Assembly: GCF_009372235.1 (NCBI RefSeq) | Contig: NZ_ML762920.1 | Span: forward strand, 837,298 to 901,297 | Direction of reading: 5' to 3' | DNA: 64,000 bases | Source of the DNA: Dickeya oryzae | GTDB taxonomy: Bacteria > Pseudomonadota > Gammaproteobacteria > Enterobacterales > Enterobacteriaceae | In this document: in pieces, positions 50,485 to 57,990 of the stretch | Numbering within the stretch: position 1 is the first letter of the stretch | Layout of the letters: the number at the start of each line of letters is the position of its first letter | Program-made: the position numbers and the translations under genes | Notes under the pieces: model-generated | Told to the model about the DNA's origin: nothing | What the model saw: only the letters and a program-made list of their open reading frames with translations | The model's database searches: none

Positions 50485-50577
50485 GCTGAGAAAATACAAA
50501 ACGAAAAATAAGCGTAGTTATGCTACTAGGAACCACCTCCTTGGCCAGCTCAATCTCCCTTGAGCTGGCTTTTTCTT
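50485..50577 (+). ncRNA. cyaR: CyaR small regulatory RNA
   Basis: Hfq-dependent sRNA that in E. coli base-pairs with ompX, luxS, nadE and yqaE mRNAs. The hallmark core AGGAACCACCTCCTT is conserved exactly (50528-50542). The 5' end GCTGAG follows a TATTAT -10 (50473-50478) at the right distance. The 3' terminator is a 10-bp stem (GCCAGCTCAA with TTGAGCTGGC, loop TCTCCC) plus TTTTTCTTT. The length of about 92 matches E. coli (87), and so does the location just after yegQ/trhP. The terminator ends only a few bases before the convergent psiE stop. Confidence 0.93.
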
Positions 50578-50583
50578 TGCGCG

Positions 50584-50991
50584 CTATTCACGTTTCAGAC
50601 GTGGGCTATTCACCAGATAAAGCGTGATCACCAAAATCAGGATCGCCCCGGCATAGGTGAAGGTATCCGCCGGATTTTTATGGTCGACAATAATCAGCCG
50701 TACAATCGCGGTGATACCGATGTAGATGAAATAGCGCAGCGGGAAGTGATAGCCGGAGAGAAAATACTTCACGATCAACGCCAGAAACTCAAAGTAGAGG
50801 AAATAAATCACCAGGCTTTCGATCAACATATACGACGACTCTTTTTCATTACTGACCAGCAGTACCGTCGCCAAATGCCAGGTTTCCTTAGCCAGGAAAA
50901 CCACCAGAATCGCCGCCAGCACCAGCAGGCCGAAATTGAGTATCGTCTGCAATCCTCTGGCAATCATGACCGCACGCGCAGACCCCGCCAT
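50584..50991 (-). CDS. psiE: Phosphate-starvation-inducible protein PsiE
   Basis: Small inner-membrane protein with four hydrophobic helices. The start at 50991 has AGGAG at ideal distance and gives 135 residues (E. coli 136); the frame is open to 51075 without a ribosome site. [38 protein letters not shown] and the ending RLKRE are near-identical to E. coli PsiE. In E. coli psiE is induced by PhoB and repressed by cAMP-CRP. Its function is unknown. Confidence 0.93.
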   Translation of the reverse strand: MAGSARAVMIARGLQTILNFGLLVLAAILVVFLAKETWHLATVLLVSNEKESSYMLIESLVIYFLYFEFLALIVKYFLSGYHFPLRYFIYIGITAIVRLIIVDHKNPADTFTYAGAILILVITLYLVNSPRLKRE

Positions 50992-51031
50992 AAGCCACTC
51001 CTCAACGCTAGACTCAGAGAAAATACGCCCC

Positions 51032-51060
51032 AAAAAAACAGCCCCTGAAGACCTCGGGGA
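51032..51060 (-). promoter_or_regulatory. Terminator-like hairpin in the psiE leader
   Basis: On the minus strand CCCC-GAGGTCTTCA-GGGG is followed by CTGTTTTTTTGG, about 45 bases before the psiE start. A short GC stem plus a T7 run looks like an intrinsic terminator inside the leader, so it could be an attenuator. The stem is short, so this is tentative. Confidence 0.35.
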
Positions 51061-51085
51061 CGTCAGTGTCGCCATCTGGCAATAA

Positions 51086-51101
51086 CCTGACGGAGATCAC
51101 A
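51086..51101 (-). promoter_or_regulatory. Candidate CRP site upstream of psiE
   Basis: The minus strand reads TGTGATCTCCGTCAGG: a perfect TGTGA half, the right 6-base spacer and a partial TCAGG half. It fits the known cAMP-CRP control of psiE. No clear Pho box was found. Confidence 0.45.
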
Positions 51102-51187
51102 AAATTACCGGGTCATCAGCGAGCTGTCTATGCAATATTTTTTACTACTTATCTGATTTTCTTATCGCTTTGATCAGGCAGCCCTCA

Positions 51188-51991
51188 TCACCACCAGCGG
51201 TGAAAATGGTGCACCGGACCGATGCCGTGGCCGACTTCCAGCGAGTCGGCCTGTTCCAGTGCGCCTTGCAGGTAGGCCCGCGCTGCAGACAGGGTGTCGA
51301 ACCAGTTATCATGACGCGGTCGTAACGCTGCCAGCGCTGCCGACAGCGTACAACCGGTGCCGTGCGTATGCCGGGTGTTCACGCGCGGTGTGCTTAGCCG
51401 AACGGGTTCGGCGTGTGGCATGAACAACCAGTCCGGACTTTCCTGGTCACTAAGGTGCCCGCCTTTCATCAGCACCGCCTGACACCCCATCGCCAATAGC
51501 GCTTCGCCTTGCTGACGCATCCCGTGTTCATCGTCGGCAGGCGCGCACTGTAGCAATGCCGCCGCTTCAGGCAGGTTAGGCGTGATCAACGATACCCGCG
51601 GTAACAGCAACTGACGTACCGCTTCCACCGCCTCCGCCGCCAGCAGCGGATCACCGCTTTTGGCCAGCATCACCGTATCCAGCACCACGTAGGGCACCGA
51701 GTAACGCAGCAGCCGGTCGGCCACCGTTTCTACAATATCCGTCTGAGCCAGCATGCCAATTTTCGCGCTGTCAATGCGGACATCGCTCAGCACAGAATCC
51801 AGCTGGGCTGCGACAAACGTCGGTTCAATGCGGTAAACCGACTGCACACCACGGGTATTCTGTGCCACCAGTGCGGTAATCACACTGGTGCCATACGCCC
51901 CCAGTGCCGAGAAGGTTTTCAGGTCAGCCTGAATACCGGCACCACCGCTCGGGTCAGTACCGGCGATCGTCAGCGCGTTGATACGTTTCAT
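51188..51991 (-). CDS. thiD: Hydroxymethylpyrimidine/phosphomethylpyrimidine kinase
   Basis: Phosphorylates HMP and HMP-P in thiamine synthesis and salvage. The ATG at 51991 overlaps the thiM stop (ATGA) and gives 267 residues (E. coli 266); the longer open frame lies inside thiM. Ribokinase-fold motifs: [22 protein letters not shown] at the start (in two blocks), [15 protein letters not shown], and the anion hole with catalytic Asp replaced by the family form [13 protein letters not shown]. It is controlled with thiM by the TPP riboswitch. No terminator is obvious. Confidence 0.95.
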   Translation of the reverse strand: MKRINALTIAGTDPSGGAGIQADLKTFSALGAYGTSVITALVAQNTRGVQSVYRIEPTFVAAQLDSVLSDVRIDSAKIGMLAQTDIVETVADRLLRYSVPYVVLDTVMLAKSGDPLLAAEAVEAVRQLLLPRVSLITPNLPEAAALLQCAPADDEHGMRQQGEALLAMGCQAVLMKGGHLSDQESPDWLFMPHAEPVRLSTPRVNTRHTHGTGCTLSAALAALRPRHDNWFDTLSAARAYLQGALEQADSLEVGHGIGPVHHFHRWW

Positions 51992-52782
51992 ACCAGCGCC
52001 TCCCGCTTCAGGGTATAGAGCGCATCCAGAAACGCGGGAATAAAACTCCCCGGCCCCCGTGCCTGCGCCGCCGCCAGTTGCCCGCAGTGAGACATCACCG
52101 CACAGGCGGCGGCCACATGACCGAGGCGGTCGCCTTCCAGCGCACAGAAGCCCGCGACCACCGCCGACAGCGCACACCCGGTGCCAACCACCCGGGTCAT
52201 CAGCGGGTCGCCGCCCGGTATCGCCAGCACCCGATCGCCGTCAGTCACATAGTCCACCTCGCCGGTGACCACCACGCAGGTGGCCCAGCGTTGTGCCAGG
52301 GCTATGGCGCAAGGCAAGGCCGCCAGCACATCGTTGCCGCTGTCCACACCACGTCCGGCGGACTGTTCGCCCGCCAGCGCCATTACTTCGGAGGCGTTAC
52401 CACGGATAGCCGTTGGCTTCATCGCCAGTAATTCAACGGCAAATTCAGTGCGAAAACGCAGGCCACCGACCGCGACCGGGTCCAGCACCCAGGGTGTACC
52501 GGCGTTGATGGCACTGGTTACCGCGGCACACATCGCTTGCGCACGGTCAGACTCAAGCGTCCCCAGATTAATCAGTAACCCATCGGCCAACGCACTAAAC
52601 TGCGCGGCTTCACCGGCATCGACCACCATCGCAGGCGAAGCGCCTAACGCCAGCAACACATTGGCGGTAAACCCTTGCACCACCTCATTGGTGAGACAAT
52701 GCACCAGCGGTGCGCGTAAACGGAAAGCATCGAGAGAATCCGCGACGGACGCGGCAGGGAAACGTACAGGTCGAGCGTTCAT
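51988..52782 (-). CDS. thiM: Hydroxyethylthiazole kinase
   Basis: Salvages thiazole alcohol for thiamine synthesis. The 264 residues carry the family core [28 protein letters not shown] (quoted in part), [11 protein letters not shown], and the phosphate-binding [15 protein letters not shown] with its catalytic Cys. GGGAGGTTT is a strong ribosome site just before the ATG. The TPP riboswitch lies 50 bases upstream. ThiM and ThiD together convert salvaged thiazole and pyrimidine. Confidence 0.95.
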   Translation of the reverse strand: MNARPVRFPAASVADSLDAFRLRAPLVHCLTNEVVQGFTANVLLALGASPAMVVDAGEAAQFSALADGLLINLGTLESDRAQAMCAAVTSAINAGTPWVLDPVAVGGLRFRTEFAVELLAMKPTAIRGNASEVMALAGEQSAGRGVDSGNDVLAALPCAIALAQRWATCVVVTGEVDYVTDGDRVLAIPGGDPLMTRVVGTGCALSAVVAGFCALEGDRLGHVAAACAVMSHCGQLAAAQARGPGSFIPAFLDALYTLKREALV

Positions 52783-52828
52783 AAACCTCCCAACCGGCGT
52801 GAAAGAAGGCGGTACCGGTGGGATACCG

Positions 52829-52912
52829 TGACTTCCCTACGCTGGCATTATCCAGTTCAGGTAATACGGGTATTTCTCAGCCCCGCTTTTCATAAAGGGG
52901 CACCCCGAGTCA
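52829..52912 (-). promoter_or_regulatory. TPP riboswitch (THI element) of thiMD
   Basis: On the minus strand the RNA reads ACTCGGGGTGCCCC, a short P3 loop, GGGGCTGAGA with the conserved CUGAGA, ATACCCG, ACCTGAACTGG with conserved residues, ATAATGCCAGCG and AGGGAAGT. These are all conserved THI-box blocks in order. Downstream, CCCACCGG (about 52814-52821) can pair with CCGGTTGGG (about 52789-52797), beside the thiM GGGAGG, so the switch probably blocks translation when TPP is bound. Confidence 0.95.
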
Positions 52913-53036
52913 ACGAACGCTATTATTGGGAGTATTGGATAAAAAGGTCAATCAACGTCAGCGAAACCGCGCCAAATAAGCTGGATTCAAACGCTCACTC
53001 AGCGCCCCTCTCACCACCTCATACCTGAACAGGTCT

Positions 53037-53813
53037 TCATAACGCCGCCTGGGCGATCAATCCCCTCAGCCATTGGTGTGCCTGATCGCGATGCCAGCGT
53101 TCATGCCAGTACATCGCCATCTCAAATCCCGGAAGCTCGATGGGGGCGGTCGCAACCTGTAGAGCGGTCTGGCCGCGTAGCAACCGGGATGGCAGCATAG
53201 CGACGAGGTCGGTAGTGGTCAGTACGGACATCATGAACAGAAAATGCGGCACAGATAGCACCACTTTTCGTGTTAACCCTCTCTCCATCAGCGCGACATC
53301 GGTTGTACCGTGAAAACCACCGCCATCCGGCGACACTATCACATGCTCTAACTGACTGAACTGTTCCAGCGTTAATGGGTCGCATAGCTGTGGGTGCCCA
53401 ACCCTGCCAGCCAAGACATAGTGTTCACGAAAGAGCACACGCCTGCGCATCGCCGGGTGCGCCATGTCACTGGTATGCAACGCCAGGTCGATATCGCCTT
53501 GTTCCATTCGCTGCAACATAGCGGATGGCGGTGTTTCCAGAATCGCCAGTCGGGTATGGGGTGCATCCTGACGCAGTTGGTTCATAACCGGCAGCAGAAT
53601 CGTCGACTCGCCATAGTCGAACGCCGATATCCGCCAGATATTTTCGGCAGTCTTCGGATTAAACGGCGCGGAAGGCGCAATAGCCTGCTCAAGAGACTCC
53701 AGCGCCAGCCGCAGTGGCTCCCGTAATGCATCCGCTCTGGCGGTGGGTGTCATTCCTCTGGGACCGGGCAACAGTAACGGATCATCAAAAATAGCGAGCA
53801 GTCGCGCCACGTT
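53037..53813 (-). pseudogene. LysR-family regulator lacking its helix-turn-helix (5'-truncated)
   Basis: The product matches a LysR regulator from the linker helix onward (ARLLAIFDDPLLLPGPRGMTPTARA) through the whole effector domain (RISAFDYGESTILLPVMNQL, DLALHTSDMAHPAMRRRVLF, ending HERWHRDQAHQWLRGLI). The first ~50 residues, the DNA-binding domain, are missing. An open frame continues to 53825 with no ribosome site. Homology stops where an inward-reading remnant of a flavodoxin-fold oxidoreductase begins, so this is the left side of a deletion. It cannot bind DNA as a LysR protein. Confidence 0.85.
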
Positions 53814-54150
53814 ACTGGTCACCACCGGAGGATGGGAATCACACTATGGACCTCGCGGCATCAACGGGCCTATTGATGATGTGCTGTTTCCCATCCAGCA
53901 CGGCATATTGTATTACCCCGGTTTTGAGGTGATGCCCCCCTTTGTGGTCTACCACACCAGCCGTATGGATGAAGCCCGTTACCAACACACCTGCGATGCG
54001 TTGAAGCAGCGTCTCGACACGCTGTGGCATGACGCCCCCATTCGTTTTCGGCGGCAAAACGCCGGGGACTACACCATCCCGGCGCTGACGCTAAAACCAG
54101 AGATTCAGCCGGATGGTAGCGGCTTTGCGATTCATACGGATAATGCCTGA
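53806..54150 (+). pseudogene. NAD(P)H:quinone oxidoreductase-like gene, C-terminal remnant
   Basis: From ATLLVTTGGWESHYGPRGINGPIDD on, the reading frame matches the C-terminal half of flavodoxin-fold NAD(P)H dehydrogenases (MdaB/KefF/Lot6-type), including LFPIQHGILYYPGFEVMPPFVVY. The N-terminal FMN-binding half is absent. An ATG at 53743 extends the frame, but that stretch is antisense to the LysR remnant and does not look like protein. The remnant begins where the truncated LysR homology ends. It is convergent with the next LysR gene and overlaps its 3' end by 19 bases. Confidence 0.8.
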
Positions 54151-55028
54151 GGCAACTGGTGCGATAGCTCTTCCTCCAGCAGTTGTTTCAAGCGCGCCGT
54201 GGCATCAGGCAAGTTGGCGGGTGCCTGCAACAAGGCAATGCCTATTTCGGGCAATGGCGGCAACCGGTTATGGGTCGCCGCCGTGAGAGACGACGGCATG
54301 CCGACAGCAGAGCGTACCGTAACGCCCAATCCCGCATTCACCGCCGCCCAGATGCCGCTAAGACTGCGGCTGACAAACACCACCCGCCAGGGGATACCGG
54401 CCTTATCCAGTGCGTCGGTTCCCCGTCGGCGCATCAGGCATGGCGCTTCAAACATCACCAGTGGCAGAGGCCGTCCGGTCTCCAGATAGTCCGCTATCTC
54501 AAACGAGGGGTGACGAATCCAGCGCATCGGCAGATGCGCCAGTGCGGCAATACCCGGCATACTCTCCTCATCAAGCCAGCTTAACGCCAAATCGAGCTGT
54601 TGCTGGCTTATCGCCTCACACAGCTCACGGTTGCGGGCAATACGAGCGCTGATCTGCACTCCCGGATAAGCGCGGGCAAAACGGCCAAGCACATCCGGCA
54701 TCAGACTTTCACCAAAATCTTCCTGCATACCAAACCGCACTTCCCCTTCAACACGCGCTCCGCGCACGGCATGCATGGCCTCATCATTGACCGCCAGAAT
54801 GCGATGAGCGTAATTCAACAAAATCTCGCCGCTATCCGTGAGCTTCAGGTGACGCCCATCCTTACGCAGCAAGGTGGCATCACATTGCTGCTCCAGTTTT
54901 TTCAGATGTGCGCTGACCGCAGATGTTGAACGGCTAAGCTGCTGCGCGGCCAGCGCAAAGCTGCCTAACTCCACCCCGGCGACAAAACTGCGCAGCGCAT
55001 CCAGATCCAACGTGACGAGTCTTCTCAT
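54132..55028 (-). CDS. LysR-family transcriptional regulator
   Basis: Complete 298-residue LysR protein. The ATG at 55028 has AGGA 8 bases upstream; the frame is open to 55091. The N-terminal helix-turn-helix reads LDALRSFVAGVELGSFALAA then STSAVSAHLKKLEQQ, followed by GRHLKLTDSGEILL and the effector-binding domain (VRFGMQEDFGESLMPDVLGRF). It is divergent from the CMD-tautomerase-DUF4865 operon, so it most likely regulates it. The ligand is unknown. Confidence 0.93.
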   Translation of the reverse strand: MRRLVTLDLDALRSFVAGVELGSFALAAQQLSRSTSAVSAHLKKLEQQCDATLLRKDGRHLKLTDSGEILLNYAHRILAVNDEAMHAVRGARVEGEVRFGMQEDFGESLMPDVLGRFARAYPGVQISARIARNRELCEAISQQQLDLALSWLDEESMPGIAALAHLPMRWIRHPSFEIADYLETGRPLPLVMFEAPCLMRRRGTDALDKAGIPWRVVFVSRSLSGIWAAVNAGLGVTVRSAVGMPSSLTAATHNRLPPLPEIGIALLQAPANLPDATARLKQLLEEELSHQLPQALSV

Positions 55029-55141
55029 ATTTTTAATCCTGCTTTTCAGGACGATCCATGCTGAATATTTCGATTTTAAAAACCATAGCACAAAGACACA
55101 ATCCCTTCATCGCCATGAACAGAACACCACAGGAGAATGCT

Positions 55142-55447
55142 ATGCCACAGCCACTTACCCGCGAAACACTGCAACATGTCGCCCCGAAACTGGCACAACT
55201 CAGCAACGACGTCTTGTTTGATGATATCTGGCAACGGCCAAACCTTTCTACTCGTGACCGCAGTCTGATTACCGTTGCTGCACTGATAGCGCTGAACCGC
55301 CCGAACCAATTGTCCTGGCACCTTGATTTCGCCAGCCGCAATGGCTTGCACCATGATGAACTGGTGGAAGCCATCACGCATCTGGCGTTTTATGCAGGCT
55401 GGCCTGCCGCTGTCTCGGCGCTGGAATGCCTGTCGCAGGAGGGATAA
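55142..55447 (+). CDS. Carboxymuconolactone decarboxylase family protein
   Basis: A 101-residue all-helical protein of the gamma-CMD/AhpD-like family. The ATG at 55142 has AGGAG 7 bases upstream; the open frame from 55058 is leader. The core LSTRDRSLITVAALIALNRPNQLSWHL and HDELVEAITHLAFYAGWPAA is typical. The CxxC of peroxidase-type AhpD is absent, so a thiol peroxidase role is unlikely. First gene of a three-gene operon; the next starts 3 bases after its stop. Confidence 0.9.
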   Translation: MPQPLTRETLQHVAPKLAQLSNDVLFDDIWQRPNLSTRDRSLITVAALIALNRPNQLSWHLDFASRNGLHHDELVEAITHLAFYAGWPAAVSALECLSQEG

Positions 55448-55450
55448 AAC

Positions 55451-55837
55451 ATGCCGTTTACCCGCATTATCGTTCAGGCCGGGCGTCCCTCGCATGAATT
55501 GCACCAGATTGCCGACCTGTTTCATCAGGCATTGGTAGAAGAGTTTGACGTTCCCGCCGATGACCGTTTTCAGGTTATCGAAGAACAACCCGCCGGGATG
55601 TTGCATTACGCATCGCATTACCAGGCCGGTACGCGCTCCGAACGTTATACGCTCTTTCACATTACGGCAGGCAAGCCACGCAGCCGCGAGCAAAAACGCG
55701 GTTTTTACCGGCGATTGCAACAGTTGTTGCACACGCAACTCGCACTGCCACCCGATGATGTGATGGTCGTTATCCAGTTCACTACGCCGGACGACTGGAG
55801 TTTCAGCCGCGGCGTCATGTATCAACAGGAGGCATGA
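55451..55837 (+). CDS. Tautomerase family protein
   Basis: A 128-residue protein of the tautomerase superfamily. It begins MPFTRIIVQAGR, which after Met removal exposes the N-terminal proline used as catalytic base. YTLFHITAGKPRSREQKRGFYRRL and PDDVMVVIQFTTPDDWSFSRG follow, as in Tautomerase_2-type proteins. GGAGGGATAAAAC precedes the ATG. It overlaps the DUF4865 gene by one base. The substrate is unknown. Confidence 0.88.
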   Translation: MPFTRIIVQAGRPSHELHQIADLFHQALVEEFDVPADDRFQVIEEQPAGMLHYASHYQAGTRSERYTLFHITAGKPRSREQKRGFYRRLQQLLHTQLALPPDDVMVVIQFTTPDDWSFSRGVMYQQEA

Positions 55838-56364
55838 TGATCGTCATGCAATACAGTTTTGTCCTGCCAGCGGACTACGATATGGACACCATCGAACAAC
55901 GTATTGCCAGGAATGGGGCGAAGCTGGATGGGTTTGCCGGATTACTGTTTAAAGCTTATCTGTACGCAAAACGTCACGATCCGGATATTCCCTCGGTTGC
56001 CAACCTGTACGCACCGCTTTATGTCTGGAAGCACAGTCAGGGGATGGCGGCGTTTTTGCAAAGTCCCGGTTTTGCCGCGCTGACGCGAGACTTTGGCTGG
56101 CCACAGATCGATTGCTGGCTGGCGGGCAAAATACCGCAACCCAGCGAGGTGAAAGCGGGGGCTATCGCCCAGCGTGTCATCACACCGATTCCGCCTTATA
56201 GCCACCTGCCGGACTGGCTGAGTGGCGACGCGCAAGCGATGCTGACAGCATGGGATGCCAGCCACTGGCGTCAATTACAAATGGATTTTTTGCCCTTGCC
56301 CGCAGCGGCCACCACGGCGGGTGACAGCACGCAGCGCTACCGTATCGGTTACGTTGCCTGTTGA
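55837..56364 (+). CDS. DUF4865 family protein
   Basis: A 175-residue soluble protein starting MIVMQYSFVLPADYDMDTIEQRI, the DUF4865 hallmark. It continues DGFAGLLFKAYLYA and NLYAPLYVWKHSQGMAAFL, suggesting an alpha-beta barrel related to monooxygenase-like folds. ATG 55837 lies 4 bases past AGGAGG; ATG 55834 is possible. It is the third gene after CMD and tautomerase; this trio with a LysR regulator recurs in proteobacteria in my memory, but no pathway is assigned. Confidence 0.85.
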   Translation: MIVMQYSFVLPADYDMDTIEQRIARNGAKLDGFAGLLFKAYLYAKRHDPDIPSVANLYAPLYVWKHSQGMAAFLQSPGFAALTRDFGWPQIDCWLAGKIPQPSEVKAGAIAQRVITPIPPYSHLPDWLSGDAQAMLTAWDASHWRQLQMDFLPLPAAATTAGDSTQRYRIGYVAC

Positions 56365-56423
56365 AGGCATCGCTATATCATCAAGATTCAGCCACCGGCG
56401 GGGTACAGCGCAGCCCCGCCGTT

Positions 56424-56816
56424 TCACACGGCATGGTGATAGACCGCTTCGATGTTGTAGCCATCGGGGTCACGCACAAAAGCGGCATAATAATCAGGAT
56501 GATATTGAGCACGCACGCCGGGCTGGCCATTATCCACCCCGCCCGCCGCTACCGCAGCGGCAAAAAAGGCATCGACCTCAGCTCGTGATTCGGCACTGAA
56601 AGCAAAATGTGTTGTCGGCGGTGATGACAGCTCACCTTGAAAAATCCAGAATTCACCACCCGGATCGGAAGACTGCCCGTATCCCATCAACACGCCAAAG
56701 CTCACGGCGAATTTCATGTCTTTGACCTGCTCATAACCGAGTGGCTTTAACGCCTGTTCATAAAACTGACGGCTACGCCGTAGATCAGACACCGGAATAC
56801 TCAGATGATCCAGCAT
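56424..56816 (-). CDS. VOC family protein (glyoxalase/bleomycin resistance fold)
   Basis: A 130-residue metal-dependent-type VOC protein. It begins MLDHLSIPVSDLRRSRQFYEQAL and ends YAAFVRDPDGYNIEAVYH, with the metal-ligand His and Glu of the fold in place. ATG 56816 has GAGGGAGGAAG just upstream; the frame is open to 56867. The family includes lyases, dioxygenases and antibiotic-binding proteins, and this sequence does not tell which. It is convergent with the DUF4865 operon. Confidence 0.9.
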   Translation of the reverse strand: MLDHLSIPVSDLRRSRQFYEQALKPLGYEQVKDMKFAVSFGVLMGYGQSSDPGGEFWIFQGELSSPPTTHFAFSAESRAEVDAFFAAAVAAGGVDNGQPGVRAQYHPDYYAAFVRDPDGYNIEAVYHHAV

Positions 56817-57057
56817 ACTTCCTCCCTCTGGCGATTGAATTCTGTGTTTTTTCGCTCCCGTTCGCATCCTGCACGACGCGGAAGTACCAACATAATCGCG
56901 TTAACAGCGGGGAAAGATGATCCAGATCTATAAAAATCGCCTATTTATTCATTAAAAGTGATTTTTTATTTATTCATTACCGCCATGGCATCACCGCCAC
57001 AGTTCCTTCGCCGTTGCCAGAAAAACGCAACCTGCGCAGATATGGCGGCGTTAGCGA

Positions 57058-57837
57058 TCACTCCTCATGCTTTGTCGCTTTGTCGTACCCCAGGCGGCCG
57101 ATAAACGGCAAGCGCAAAGCTGGCGGATTGAAATCCACGCCCAGATTGGCGCTTAATATATTGATTTCGATACCCTCCTCCGCCCCTACCGTCAGGCCCA
57201 ATATGCCCAGTAACGACACCTGCAACCCCCTTCCCGACGGCGGTAATCCAACCGGGTGTGTCAACGCGCGGAAATCCTTACCGATGGCATTGGCTGGCAG
57301 ATCCAGTTTCAGTTCGGGGACTTCGCGGCCGATATGCGCCATGAAAGTATTGCTATTCGGGCCGGGCCAGGCGTGATAAGTATGCGGCCAGGGGTAGCTG
57401 CTAATTGCCGCTTCTATTTTCGGGATCATCGCGGCGGCACCCGCCCCACGATGTTCAACCAGTAGCCGCGGCATTGAACCGAACCAAAACCCGTCAGGCA
57501 CCGAATCGTTACGACGCACGACATCATCGCCCCCCCAGCCGATCACTTCATAACGCTGGTAACGGGTTTCACCGGCTTTTTTAACGATGATCCAGGGGTG
57601 AACAGCCACCAGACCACGCCAGCCGTAAGTGGGTGCAGCATAGACCTGTACGATGGCAATATGACTCAATGCCACAGGATCTGGCGCGATACCGGCAGAA
57701 TCACGCCGTGCCGTCCAAACCCCTTGACTGGAGAAACGCGTCTTCTCTTCGCTCCATGAAACTTGTGCCAGACTGCGCCCAAACGACAACACCACGATGG
57801 CGATAAAAACGAAACCTAATACTTTGAGATAATTCAT
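57058..57837 (-). CDS. DUF3750 domain protein
   Basis: A 259-residue membrane-anchored protein from ATG 57837. The N-terminal hydrophobic helix NYLKVLGFVFIAIVVLSFG is followed by the DUF3750 domain: IAIVQVYAAPTYGWRGLVAVHPW, then the signature HAWPGPNSNTFMAHIGREVPEL and ANAIGKDF. The function of the family is unknown; the HxWPGPNSNTF block looks like a catalytic or binding loop. GGAG lies 12 bases before the ATG, and a tandem repeat lies further upstream. A 72-codon frame overlaps this start by four bases. Divergent from the MFS gene. Confidence 0.82.
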   Translation of the reverse strand: MNYLKVLGFVFIAIVVLSFGRSLAQVSWSEEKTRFSSQGVWTARRDSAGIAPDPVALSHIAIVQVYAAPTYGWRGLVAVHPWIIVKKAGETRYQRYEVIGWGGDDVVRRNDSVPDGFWFGSMPRLLVEHRGAGAAAMIPKIEAAISSYPWPHTYHAWPGPNSNTFMAHIGREVPELKLDLPANAIGKDFRALTHPVGLPPSGRGLQVSLLGILGLTVGAEEGIEINILSANLGVDFNPPALRLPFIGRLGYDKATKHEE

Positions 57838-57890
57838 CGATGCGGTTTTCTCCAGAAACAGGCGGGCAAGTCCACGGGCAAGAGTGCAAT

Positions 57891-57950
57891 AGTCATAGCG
57901 ATAACGTTCGTGGTGATAACGATCATGGCGATAACCATCATTGCGGTAAC
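57891..57950. repeat. 15-bp tandem repeat, four copies
   Basis: Four imperfect units of G(A/T)TCATGGCGATAAC lie end to end: AGTCATAGCGATAAC, GTTCGTGGTGATAAC, GATCATGGCGATAAC and CATCATTGCGGTAAC. Because 15 is a multiple of three, copy changes keep any frame intact; the minus-strand frame here would read repeats like VIAMI-VITTN. They sit in the divergent region between the DUF3750 and MFS genes. Confidence 0.85.
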
Positions 57951-57990
57951 ATAGAGTGCCAGGCACCAATAACCAAGAGAAAAATCATTG

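Noticed and set aside
53743-53805. N-terminus of the oxidoreductase remnant from ATG 53743
   Set aside because: These codons are antisense to the LysR remnant and give a Gly/Ser-rich stretch unlike any flavodoxin-fold start.
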